The position numbers and the translations under genes are program-made. Source: Trichococcus collinsii (GTDB lineage Bacteria > Bacillota > Bacilli > Lactobacillales > Aerococcaceae). From it: a DNA stretch of 64,000 nucleotides. This document shows positions 15,861 through 24,019 of the stretch, piece by piece. The notes beneath the pieces are model-generated. The model was given only the letters and a program-made list of their open reading frames with translations. It did not search any database and was not told the origin of the DNA. The stretch spans positions 186,001-250,000 of the forward strand of contig NZ_FNQH01000002.1 in the NCBI RefSeq assembly GCF_900107505.1, given 5' to 3'. Every line of letters starts with the position of its first letter. Position 1 is the first letter of the stretch.

Positions 15861-16973
15861 TTATTTCACTTTCGTCAATACTTCTTCTTGCCATCTTTGC
15901 CCTAGACTAGCTGCAGCCTCTTCCCATGCATCGTAATCGGAGACCGGTTGCGCCCCAACATATTGCTCTTCCGGAAGCAAGATATCCTGCACTTCTTGCG
16001 GCAATTCGACATTATCGCGGATAGGTCGTGCATAGCCTTTTGCCAAATTGATCTGCCCTTCATCAGAAAGGATGTACTCACGGGCTAGTGCTGCCGCATG
16101 CGGGTTAGGGGCTGTAGCGTTGATGACTGTGGCGTACCCGCTTTGGATTGTTCCGTCCTGTGGAATGGTCACTTCAAAACTGGCATTTGGATTGGTGGCG
16201 GCAACTTGATTCGCATAATTCAGTGCGTTGAAGTCCCAAAACAACCCGACTTCGATTTCGCCTGATTCCAAACGCGCCAATGATGTATCGCCCAAGTCCA
16301 ATCTGCCTTGTTCAGCCAGTTGTGCAAAGAAAGCAATACCGGGATCCAAATTGGTTTCGTCTCCGCCATGTGCGATGGCTGCAGCCAATACCGCATTTTG
16401 TGCTTGGGTAGCGGCATTTACGTCACCAATCGTGACTTTATAATCGCCTGCCAGAATATCGGCAAAACTGGTCGGTGCATCCGTCACTTTTTCGGAATTG
16501 GTGATGAACGCCAATGTTCCATAATAACCGACGATCCAATCGCCATCGTCATCCTTGGCCCATTCCGGGATATCATCCCAATACGATGTTTTATAAGCCA
16601 ACGTCAAACCATCCGCTTCTGCAACAGGCCCGAATGATTGCCCGACATCGCCGATATCCTTCGTTGGGTTGTTCTGTTCTGCTTTGAATAAGGCCAATTC
16701 TTCGGCTGAACTCATATCAGTATCTCCGTGTGTAATGCTATATGTCGTTTCGAGTTCTTCCCAGGTCTCTCCCCAGTTCGCCCATGTATCCGGCATCCCT
16801 ACTGATTCCACATGGCCTTCTTCTTTGGCTTGTGTTTCAATTTCACTCAATGTCATTGCGTTCAGATCGACTTCCGCCTCAGCAGTCGTCGCTGCTTCTG
16901 TTCCACATGCGCTTAAAATTAGCACACTGCTTAAGGCCAAACTTGCAAACAATCTTTTGTTGGACAATCTCAT
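15861..16973 (-). CDS. ABC transporter substrate-binding lipoprotein
   Basis: Extracytoplasmic solute receptor (370 aa) with lipobox LILSACG. The mature protein resembles Fe3+/2-aminoethylphosphonate/spermidine type receptors: DTWANWGETWEELETTYSI, YKTSYWDDIPEWAKDDDGDWIVGYYGTLAF split over about 110-140, and GLFWDFNALNYAN. ATG at 16973 follows AAAGGAGAGAATAAA. First gene of the cassette (receptor, phosphodiesterase-like enzyme, two permeases, ATPase), all on the minus strand. Confidence 0.88.
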   Translation of the reverse strand: MRLSNKRLFASLALSSVLILSACGTEAATTAEAEVDLNAMTLSEIETQAKEEGHVESVGMPDTWANWGETWEELETTYSITHGDTDMSSAEELALFKAEQNNPTKDIGDVGQSFGPVAEADGLTLAYKTSYWDDIPEWAKDDDGDWIVGYYGTLAFITNSEKVTDAPTSFADILAGDYKVTIGDVNAATQAQNAVLAAAIAHGGDETNLDPGIAFFAQLAEQGRLDLGDTSLARLESGEIEVGLFWDFNALNYANQVAATNPNASFEVTIPQDGTIQSGYATVINATAPNPHAAALAREYILSDEGQINLAKGYARPIRDNVELPQEVQDILLPEEQYVGAQPVSDYDAWEEAAASLGQRWQEEVLTKVK

Positions 16974-17151
16974 TTTATTCTCTCCTTTATTTGTGAACAA
17001 TGGTTTCATTGTTTTTCATTACGTATTTGACTACAAATAAATACTAACAAATGGTTGTAAAGAACAGTTGGATTCGTTGTTAACCTTTTGTAAATGGCAA
17101 TGAAACCATACGGCTACCGCCTTTTTGAAGAAAAATTTCGTGAAAGCAAAG

Positions 17152-17183
17152 AGGCTGCCTCAAAAGAGACAGCCCCGTGTTTC
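17152..17183 (-). terminator. Terminator of nrdIEF
   Basis: GGCTGCCTC and GAGACAGCC form a 9-bp stem with one mismatch around AAAA, followed on the minus strand by a weak T-rich stretch. Confidence 0.55.
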
Positions 17184-17189
17184 TATATG

Positions 17190-18155
17190 TCAGTCAATCC
17201 ATTTAACGTAATCTTCGTCTTCCATCGCTTCGACGGCACCCAACAGGTAGCCGTTCCCGACTTGCGAGAAGAAATCATGGTTGCTGGTTCCGGTCGAAAT
17301 ACCGTTCATGACGATTGGATTCACATCGTCAGCCGTGTCCGGGAACAACGGATCGAAGCCCAGATTCTGTAGCGCTTTGTTCGCGTTGTAGCGGATGAAC
17401 ACTTTGACGCGCTCCGTCCAGCCCAGCTCGTCATAGATGTATTGCGTATATTTCACTTCGTTGTTGTACAGTTCGTACGTCAGCATATAGACCCAATTCT
17501 TCATTTCTTCCTGTTCCGTTTCGGACATTTGGTTGTATGCGATCTGGAATTTGTAGCCGATATACGTGCCGTGGACCGATTCATCGCGCAGAATCAGTTT
17601 GATGATTTCCGCCACGTTTGGCAATTTATTGTTGCCGAGATACCAAAGTGGTGCGTAGAATCCCGAATAGAACAAGAAAGACTCCAGCAGCACGCTGGCC
17701 GCTTTCTTTTCCAGCTGATTCCCGGTCTTGTAGATATCGTTGATCAAACTGGCTTTGCGTTGGATGAATTCATTGCTGTTGGTCCAGTTGAAGATATCAT
17801 CGATTTCAGTCTTTGTGTTCAGCGTGCTGAAGATCGATGAGTAACTTTTCGCGTGGACCGATTCCATGAACTGGATATTGTTCAATACCGCTTCCTCGTG
17901 TTGCGTCCTCATATCTTCCTTCATTGCGGCGATGCCATCCTGCGATTGCAGCGTGTCCAGTAGCGTCAATCCGCCGAACACTTTTCCCAACATATCCTGC
18001 TCGGGTTTGCTGAGGGTGCGCCAGTCGTCCAAATCATTGGACAACGGGATCCGCGTATCCAGCCAAAATTGTTCCGTCAATTTTTCCCATGTCAACTTGT
18101 CCAGCATGTCTTCGATGCTATTCCAGTTGATTGCTATATAAGGCTTGTTTGCCAT
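17190..18155 (-). CDS. nrdF: Class Ib ribonucleotide reductase beta subunit
   Basis: NrdF (321 aa) holds the dimetal (Mn or Fe) tyrosyl radical cofactor that starts ribonucleotide reduction in NrdE. Metal-ligand helices are visible as LLDTLQSQDGIAAM (acidic), FMESVHAKSYSSIF (Glu and His), FLFYSGFYAPLWYLG and LRDESVHGTYIGYKFQ (Glu and His). Last gene of nrdIEF, 69 bp after nrdE. The ATG follows AACGGAGGAATGAAGG. Confidence 0.97.
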   Translation of the reverse strand: MANKPYIAINWNSIEDMLDKLTWEKLTEQFWLDTRIPLSNDLDDWRTLSKPEQDMLGKVFGGLTLLDTLQSQDGIAAMKEDMRTQHEEAVLNNIQFMESVHAKSYSSIFSTLNTKTEIDDIFNWTNSNEFIQRKASLINDIYKTGNQLEKKAASVLLESFLFYSGFYAPLWYLGNNKLPNVAEIIKLILRDESVHGTYIGYKFQIAYNQMSETEQEEMKNWVYMLTYELYNNEVKYTQYIYDELGWTERVKVFIRYNANKALQNLGFDPLFPDTADDVNPIVMNGISTGTSNHDFFSQVGNGYLLGAVEAMEDEDYVKWID

Positions 18156-18223
18156 CCTTCATTCCTCCGTTAGACTTTCCGATTATTGCATGACGGGTAA
18201 TCAAATACAATTGCGCTGCATCA

Positions 18224-20401
18224 TCAGATGGTGCATGATTCGCAAGCGTTCGCTCCGATTTCGTCGTTGTTTTCCGTAAAAGTACGCACATAATAAATCG
18301 ATTTTGCGCCTTTTCTCCATGCGTAATTGCGCAGGATATTCAGATCGCGTGTCGTCATTTTATTTGTGCGCCCTTCTTTCCATTCGTACATACCTTCCGG
18401 CAATTCGGAGCGCATGAACAACGTCAGACTCATGCCTTGGTCGATATGCTTTTGGGCAGCGACATAAATATCAATGACACGACGCATATCGATGTCATAG
18501 GCTGAGCGATAATAAGGCATCGTTTCGTTGGAAAGCTGCGGAGCCGGATAATAAGTCTTCCCGGTTTTCTTCTCTTGACGTTCTTCGATCAGACGCGTGA
18601 TCGGGTGCAGGCTCGCGCTCGTCTCATTTACGTAACTGATCGAACCTGTAGGCGCAATCGCCAAACGGTTTTGGTGATACAAGCCAAATTCATGGACGGC
18701 TTTCTTCAGATCAGACCAATTTTCCTTAGTAGGCACTTTGATTCCTTCAAATATTTGTTTCACTTTTTCAGATTGGAAAACGACATCGGAATCGGTGTAC
18801 GCATCAAAATATTCTCCGGTATAGTATGTGGATTTATCGAAATTAACGAATGCTTCTCCGCGTTCCTTAGCGATTTTATTGCTGGCTGCCAACGTATAAT
18901 AATTCAAAAGCATAAAGTAGATGTCCGTGAATTCGATGGATTCCGGCGACCCGTAGTGCATCTGATTGGTTGCGAACATCGTGTGCAAGCCCATGCCGCC
19001 CAAACCGATTGTGTGCGCTTGATCGTTCCCGTTTTTGATTGTAGGGACCGCATCGATGCTTGAGTGGTCGGTTACGTAAGTCAAGGCGCGGACCATCGTT
19101 TCGACCGATTTCCCAAAATCAGGCGACTTCATCAGATTCGGAATGTTCGTTGAACCCAAGTTGCAGCTGATGTCCGTTCCGAGCACTTCATATTCCTGTT
19201 TATCATTTAACAACGAAGGTTGTTGCACTTGCAGGATTTCCGAGCAAAGATTGCTCATGACGATCGTTCCGTCCACTGGATTGGTGCGGTTTGCCGTATC
19301 GATGTTGATGATGTACGGATAGCCGGATTCCTGCTGTAGTTTACTGATTTCGTTCTCAAGGTCACGGGCACGGATTTTGGATTTTGAGATTTCCGGATTG
19401 TTGACCAGATTTTCGTATTCTGCAGTGATATCGATATAGGAGAACGGTTTACCGTAGATTCGCTCCACATCATAAGGACTGAACAGATACATCTGATCGT
19501 CCTTCGCCGCCAACTCGTAAAATTTGTCCGGAATGACCAGCCCCAAAGAAAGTGTCTTCACGCGGATTTTTTCATCGGCATTCTCTTTTTTAGTGGATAG
19601 GAAAGCGACGATGTCTGGATGGAATACATTCAGGTACACCGCACCAGCTCCGTTGCGCTGTCCCAATTGGTTGGAATAACTGAAGCTGTCTTCGAGAAGC
19701 TTCATGATCGGCACGACGCCGCTCGATGCGTTCTCGATTTTTTTAATTGGATCCCCTGCTGCACGGACGTTCGACAGGTTCACGCCGACGCCTCCGCCAA
19801 TGCGGGACAACTGCAGAGCACTGTTGATCGCGCGGCCGATGCTGTTCATGTCATCCGTCGTTTGGATCAGGAAGCAAGACACCAATTCCCCGCGGCGTTT
19901 TCTGCCTGCATTCAAAAAGGTAGGTGTCGCTGGTTGGTAACGTTGATGGATCATCTCTTCCGCCAGGTCGACAGCCAATTGCTGGTCCCCGTCAGCCAAA
20001 AAGAGTGCATTGAAGACGATCCGGTCTTCGTAACGCTCCAAATACCGTTTGCCGTCGTTCGTCTTCAACGCATACTGGGTATAGAACTTGTAGGCTGCCA
20101 TGAACGATTTGAAACGAAATTTCTTGTTGTACGTATCCTGCATTAACTTTTTGATGAAATCAAGCGGGTATTTTTCCAAAAACTCTTTTTCGATGTAGTC
20201 TTGCTCGATCAAATAATTCAATTTTTCATCCAACGTATAGAAGAATACCGTGTTCGGATTCACATGCTCCAGAAAATACGCCCGTACGGCTTCCTTATCC
20301 TTATGTAAAGGGATGGCGTTATCAATCGGACGATTGATTTCGTTGTTCAATTTATAATAGGTTACATCATCTGTTTTAGTTACTAATTTTGGACTATCCA
20401 A
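18224..20401 (-). CDS. nrdE: Class Ib ribonucleotide reductase alpha subunit
   Basis: Catalytic subunit (725 aa) for NDP to dNDP reduction. It has no N-terminal ATP cone, as expected for class Ib. Motifs: LVSCFLIQTTDDMNSIGRA (active-site Cys), SNLCSEILQ with the radical-site Cys and Glu, NLGSTNIPNL, LAIAPTGSISYV, a tyrosine radical-transfer pair near the C-terminus (SIYYVRT) and the terminal redox pair CESC. Start overlaps nrdI by 8 bp. Confidence 0.97.
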   Translation of the reverse strand: MDSPKLVTKTDDVTYYKLNNEINRPIDNAIPLHKDKEAVRAYFLEHVNPNTVFFYTLDEKLNYLIEQDYIEKEFLEKYPLDFIKKLMQDTYNKKFRFKSFMAAYKFYTQYALKTNDGKRYLERYEDRIVFNALFLADGDQQLAVDLAEEMIHQRYQPATPTFLNAGRKRRGELVSCFLIQTTDDMNSIGRAINSALQLSRIGGGVGVNLSNVRAAGDPIKKIENASSGVVPIMKLLEDSFSYSNQLGQRNGAGAVYLNVFHPDIVAFLSTKKENADEKIRVKTLSLGLVIPDKFYELAAKDDQMYLFSPYDVERIYGKPFSYIDITAEYENLVNNPEISKSKIRARDLENEISKLQQESGYPYIINIDTANRTNPVDGTIVMSNLCSEILQVQQPSLLNDKQEYEVLGTDISCNLGSTNIPNLMKSPDFGKSVETMVRALTYVTDHSSIDAVPTIKNGNDQAHTIGLGGMGLHTMFATNQMHYGSPESIEFTDIYFMLLNYYTLAASNKIAKERGEAFVNFDKSTYYTGEYFDAYTDSDVVFQSEKVKQIFEGIKVPTKENWSDLKKAVHEFGLYHQNRLAIAPTGSISYVNETSASLHPITRLIEERQEKKTGKTYYPAPQLSNETMPYYRSAYDIDMRRVIDIYVAAQKHIDQGMSLTLFMRSELPEGMYEWKEGRTNKMTTRDLNILRNYAWRKGAKSIYYVRTFTENNDEIGANACESCTI

Positions 20402-20759
20402 GTTCCGTCACCTTCTCTTTCAAAATCTGAATGTCTTTCTCGTTTCCTTGAAACTCAAACAAGTGCAGCAGCGGGACGCCATAATCGCGTGCCAAGTCTT
20501 TTGCGGTAAAACCGAAAAGCTTTCCGAAATTCAGGTTCCCGCCACCTGCCACGCCCTTGAAGTAAGCACGGTTTTGATCCGTCTCAATGAAATCGGCCAA
20601 AATATCCGTCACCTCTTTGTCGTAGGTCGGGGCCACGATTATAAAGGGCTCCTCAATCTTCCGGAATGCATTTTCCGCCGTCAATTCGATCGTTTCAAGG
20701 TCCAGTTTATTCACGAACTTCCTCGTTTGGCCGGTCAACGACATAAACACTACCTTCAT
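20394..20759 (-). CDS. nrdI: NrdI flavodoxin-like protein
   Basis: NrdI (121 aa) is the flavodoxin-like protein that supplies oxidant for Mn cofactor assembly in NrdF. Phosphate-binding loop SLTGQTRKFV (about 7-16), VAPTYDKEVTD, and GVAGGGNLNFGKLFGFTA typical of NrdI. First gene of the operon; no nrdH is adjacent. ATG follows AAAAGGGTGATGCAAA. Confidence 0.95.
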   Translation of the reverse strand: MKVVFMSLTGQTRKFVNKLDLETIELTAENAFRKIEEPFIIVAPTYDKEVTDILADFIETDQNRAYFKGVAGGGNLNFGKLFGFTAKDLARDYGVPLLHLFEFQGNEKDIQILKEKVTELG

Positions 20760-20831
20760 TTTGCATCACCCTTTTCCCAACTGTTATTCATCTATTATAC
20801 GGTTGCGAGGATAGAATTACAACAAGAAAAG

Positions 20832-20878
20832 ACACAACATATAGTGCGTGATTCTCGGAACCACACAACATATCGTGC
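20832..20878. promoter_or_regulatory. Pair of NrdR boxes upstream of nrdIEF
   Basis: ACACAACATATAGTGC (20832-20847) and ACACAACATATCGTGC (20863-20878) match the NrdR palindrome ACACwATATwGTGT-type consensus. They are offset by 31 bp, three helical turns, the spacing known for cooperative NrdR binding. Located 73-119 bp before nrdI. Confidence 0.9.
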
Positions 20879-21003
20879 CTTTGTTTGTATTTTCACTATA
20901 ACCGTCCAGAAGCTGCACAGCAACGAATGGTTGCCACCGGCTACATTTCAGAATTTCATTCTAACATAATTTCTCAGAAGCACCTCCTGATACGCTCCGT
21001 AAA

Positions 21004-21714
21004 TCACAAGCTTGTATAGAATTTTTTTGCAAGACGTTCCAGCACTTTCGGATTATCCACGAAAAAGCCATGACTTCCCCCGGGCACGATATATTTTTGC
21101 GAACCTGAAATCAGGCGGTGCATCGCTTCCGTTTGGTCATCGCGGATCAGATCAAATTCCCCCGCCAGTAGCAACGTTGGTGTTTGGATGCTGCGCAACG
21201 CATCAGCCGAAAGGTCCAGTTCCTCCAGCATCAGATTATGAACGCAGAGTCGATGGATTTTATCCGGATCGTTATCCGGCAACGCAAGCAACTCCTCGTA
21301 ACGTTCAAGCGTTTCGTCATTGCAAGCATCGGTCAGACCGTCCGCTTCGTAATTCGCCCCCATCGCGATCAAAGAAGCACTCCGCTCCGGATGATGGGCC
21401 GCGAAATACAGGCCCAGATTGCCTCCATCGCTGAATCCGAGCACGTGGACCCTTTGAATACGCTCTTTTTCGAGCAATTCAAGGACGTCCTCTGCAATCT
21501 GCTTGAAGGTCAACCGTTCCACTCCCAGATCCGATTTGCCATGTCCTCGCGTATCAAGCGCATAGACCTTGAAGTGTTTCTTGAAAAAAGGAAACTGCTT
21601 CGCGAAAATGTCCGAACTTTCGCCGTTTCCGTGCAACAGAAGCAATGCATCGCCGGTACCGCCTACCTGATAATACAGTTTTCCTTTTCTGGTCTTTAAT
21701 GACTTCCCTTTCAT
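21004..21714 (-). CDS. Alpha/beta hydrolase
   Basis: Alpha/beta hydrolase of 236 residues: LLLLHGNGESSDIF (oxyanion, about 25-38), YALDTRGHGKSDLG, nucleophile elbow VLGFSDGGNLGLYFA (Ser about 100), LAGEFDLIRDDQ (acid) and catalytic His in VPGGSHGFFVDNP. The substrate (ester, lactone or other) is unknown. ATG follows GGAAGGGGCATTGCCGT. It is 24 bp downstream of ung on the same strand. Confidence 0.88.
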   Translation of the reverse strand: MKGKSLKTRKGKLYYQVGGTGDALLLLHGNGESSDIFAKQFPFFKKHFKVYALDTRGHGKSDLGVERLTFKQIAEDVLELLEKERIQRVHVLGFSDGGNLGLYFAAHHPERSASLIAMGANYEADGLTDACNDETLERYEELLALPDNDPDKIHRLCVHNLMLEELDLSADALRSIQTPTLLLAGEFDLIRDDQTEAMHRLISGSQKYIVPGGSHGFFVDNPKVLERLAKKFYTSL

Positions 21715-21738
21715 ACGGCAATGCCCCTTCCTTCTATA

Positions 21739-22413
21739 TTATTCTGGCAAACGCCAGTCAATCGGTTCCATACCGAACGATTTGAGCGCTTCATTTGTTT
21801 TGGAAAAAGGCTTTGATCCGAAGAAGCCTCGATAGGAAGATAACGGGCTTGGATGCGGCGATGTTATTACGACATGCTTTGTTGTGTCGATGAACACTTT
21901 TTTGGCTATCGATGCATTTCCCCACAGGATGAAGACAACCGGTTCTTCCCGATCGTTAAGTGCTCGGATGACGGAATCGGTCAACAACTCCCAACCTTTA
22001 CCGCGATGTGAATTAGCTTCCCCGCTGCGAACCGTCAGGACTGTATTCAGAAGGAATACACCTTGCTTCGCCCAAGCTGTCAGGTCGCCATGTTTCGCAA
22101 TCGGAATACCAAGATCATCCTGCAGTTCCTTATAAATGTTGACCAAGGATGGCGGTAGCTTGACTCCTTTCTGCACGGAAAAGCTCAATCCATGCGCCTG
22201 GTTGGGACCGTGATAAGGATCCTGCCCCAGTATGACCACTTTCACTTTGTTGTAAGGCGTAAGTTCGAAAGCTTCCCAGATATGATCCATTCCGGGATAC
22301 ACCGTCTGGTTCAGATACTCCTCTTTCAGGAAAGCGCGCAATTGCTGATAATACGGCGCTTCAAATTCCTTTTCCAACTTTTCTTGCCACTCATTATGGA
22401 TAATTGCTTTCAT
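21739..22413 (-). CDS. ung: Uracil-DNA glycosylase, family 1
   Basis: Ung removes uracil from DNA. The water-activating loop [20 protein letters not shown] (Asp of GQDPYHG, about residue 64), [22 protein letters not shown] and the minor-groove loop [19 protein letters not shown] are all present. 224 residues from ATG 22413 (after GTGGTGGTTAT), normal length; an upstream ATG at 22434 would add seven residues. Confidence 0.96.
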   Translation of the reverse strand: MKAIIHNEWQEKLEKEFEAPYYQQLRAFLKEEYLNQTVYPGMDHIWEAFELTPYNKVKVVILGQDPYHGPNQAHGLSFSVQKGVKLPPSLVNIYKELQDDLGIPIAKHGDLTAWAKQGVFLLNTVLTVRSGEANSHRGKGWELLTDSVIRALNDREEPVVFILWGNASIAKKVFIDTTKHVVITSPHPSPLSSYRGFFGSKPFSKTNEALKSFGMEPIDWRLPE

Positions 22414-22606
22414 ATAACCACCACTATCTGTCATTTTTTCATTTCCGGATGCGCCTATCTTAACATAATTGGCTGATCTTTTTCAGTCCATCCGCTCCTG
22501 AGGCGATTAATTTATCCAGTACTGAACAAATTTCCAGTGAAATTGAAAAATCATGGTAGAATATAAGAGTGAATATACTGCAATTACCGAACAGGAGGAT
22601 GAATGC

Positions 22607-23476
22607 ATGATTGAACTGATCGTCTCGGATATGGACGGCACATTATTGAACGATAAAATGGAAGTCTCCAAATCAAACGTGAGCGCCATCAATGAAGCAA
22701 ATAGATTAGGTATCAAATTTATGGTGGCTACCGGTAGAGGATATACCGAAGCTGTGCCAGCATTGCATGAAGCTGGTATCGATTGCCCCATGATCACGCT
22801 GAATGGCGGGCAAGTATTTGATGAAGATGGACAACTGGTCGAAAACCTAGGAATTGATAAAACAACCACACGCCATATTTTGGAAGATGTGAGAAAGTAT
22901 GGTCTTTATTGCGAACTAATGACATCCAAGGGTATATTTTCGGATGACAAAATCCGCCGAATCGAGTCAATGACTTCCTTACTGCATGAGACAAACCCTG
23001 ACACGACCTTTAAAATGGCCCTTGTTCTGGCAGTTGCTCGCCTGGAACTGATGCACGTAAACTACGTTGAAAATTTCAAAGAAGTTTTGGATGACAAGGC
23101 TCAGCAAGTCCTGAAGATTTTGGTATTCAGCGATGTCGGTCAAAGCGAACTGGAACCGATCCGTATCAAACTGGCCGAAGACAGCCGTGTGGTCGTGACC
23201 TCATCCTTCAGAAATAACATCGAAATCAATCATGCGGAAGCCCAAAAAGGCATTGCTTTGGAAAAATTCGCCAAAAAAAGAGGCATACCGTTGCAAAATG
23301 TCATGGCAATCGGGGATAACTTCAATGATGTCTCCATGCTGAAAGTAGCAGGCGCCAGCTTCGCAGTCGCCAATGCCGAAGATGGGGTCAAAGAATACGC
23401 GAAGTACCTCACTTCCACAAACTCAGAAAATGGTGTTGCCGAAGCCATCATGCGTTGCATCAACGAGAATTTATGA
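22607..23476 (+). CDS. Cof-type HAD hydrolase
   Basis: HAD phosphatase with a type IIB cap (289 aa): motif I VSDMDGTLLND (about 5-15), motif II VATGRGYTE, motif III Lys in AQKGIALEKFAKKRG and motif IV IGDNFNDVSMLKVAG. It probably dephosphorylates sugar phosphates or flavin/PLP-type phosphates, but the family is broad. The ATG at 22607 follows ACAGGAGGATGAATGC. Confidence 0.93.
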   Translation: MIELIVSDMDGTLLNDKMEVSKSNVSAINEANRLGIKFMVATGRGYTEAVPALHEAGIDCPMITLNGGQVFDEDGQLVENLGIDKTTTRHILEDVRKYGLYCELMTSKGIFSDDKIRRIESMTSLLHETNPDTTFKMALVLAVARLELMHVNYVENFKEVLDDKAQQVLKILVFSDVGQSELEPIRIKLAEDSRVVVTSSFRNNIEINHAEAQKGIALEKFAKKRGIPLQNVMAIGDNFNDVSMLKVAGASFAVANAEDGVKEYAKYLTSTNSENGVAEAIMRCINENL

Positions 23477-23554
23477 TTTCGAAACCGAAAGACTGACAGT
23501 TACATATCCCTTCCTGCTTACGTCTTTATAGATGTAGGAAAGGTGGTGTAATGA

Positions 23555-23707
23555 ATGGATGCGAACGTGGATGTGCTGGCGTATATGGAATTGATCAGCA
23601 ATACCGGCTTTCCGATTGTGATCGCGATGTACTTGCTGCACCGGATGGAAAAAAAGCTGGATGCACTGGTCGGCGCGATTGAAGACCTGAGCCGGGCCTT
23701 TAAATGA
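23555..23707 (+). CDS. YvrJ family small protein (50 aa)
   Basis: A 50-residue frame: an N-terminal hydrophobic helix (ISNTGFPIVIAMYLLHR, about 14-30) followed by an amphipathic, charged helix (MEKKLDALVGAIEDLSRAF). This matches the YvrJ family pattern of very small Firmicutes proteins with unknown role; some relatives lie in phage or bacteriocin contexts, but nothing of that kind is nearby. AGGTGG lies ahead of the ATG. Followed by a terminator, so it appears to be its own short transcription unit or the tail of the HAD gene 78 bp upstream. Confidence 0.8.
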   Translation: MDANVDVLAYMELISNTGFPIVIAMYLLHRMEKKLDALVGAIEDLSRAFK

Positions 23708-23731
23708 TCACTCCCTTACCACACCAGACCT

Positions 23732-23782
23732 AAAAAAAGCCTTGACATGACAGCTTTTATGCCATCATGCCGGGGCTTTTTG
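23732..23782 (+). terminator. Terminator after the YvrJ-type gene
   Basis: AAAAAAAGCC...GGGGCTTTTT with internal CATGAC/GCCATCATG pairing; ends in a T-run. Confidence 0.65.
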
Positions 23783-23862
23783 ATGCAAATTTCCGAACGT
23801 TCCCGAATACTCCAAATTGGTTGACACTCTTTTGTTAGCGTTTTTATAAAAATCGGTTTTCG

Positions 23863-23879
23863 TGTCAGAATTTCTGACA
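23863..23879. promoter_or_regulatory. GlnR (TnrA-class) box upstream of glnPQ
   Basis: TGTCAGAATTTCTGACA is a perfect 17-bp palindrome and fits TGTNA-N7-TNACA exactly. It lies just before a TATAAT (23894-23899), overlapping where the -35 should be, so GlnR would repress glnPQ when nitrogen is in excess. Confidence 0.88.
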
Positions 23880-24019
23880 TAACCGTGTCGTTATATAATT
23901 GTGGTTTCTGTGAATTTAAAATATAATCTCAATGTGGTATTATATGAATATTCAAGCAGAGGCTTCATCGTAATCTCATGGTTATTCAGAAGGAATGCTG
24001 ATTATAAGGAGGAAAAAAT

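Noticed and set aside
23863-23879. CodY box reading of the glnPQ upstream palindrome
   Set aside because: Only about 9 of 15 positions fit AATTTTCWGAAAATT, whereas the GlnR consensus fits completely.
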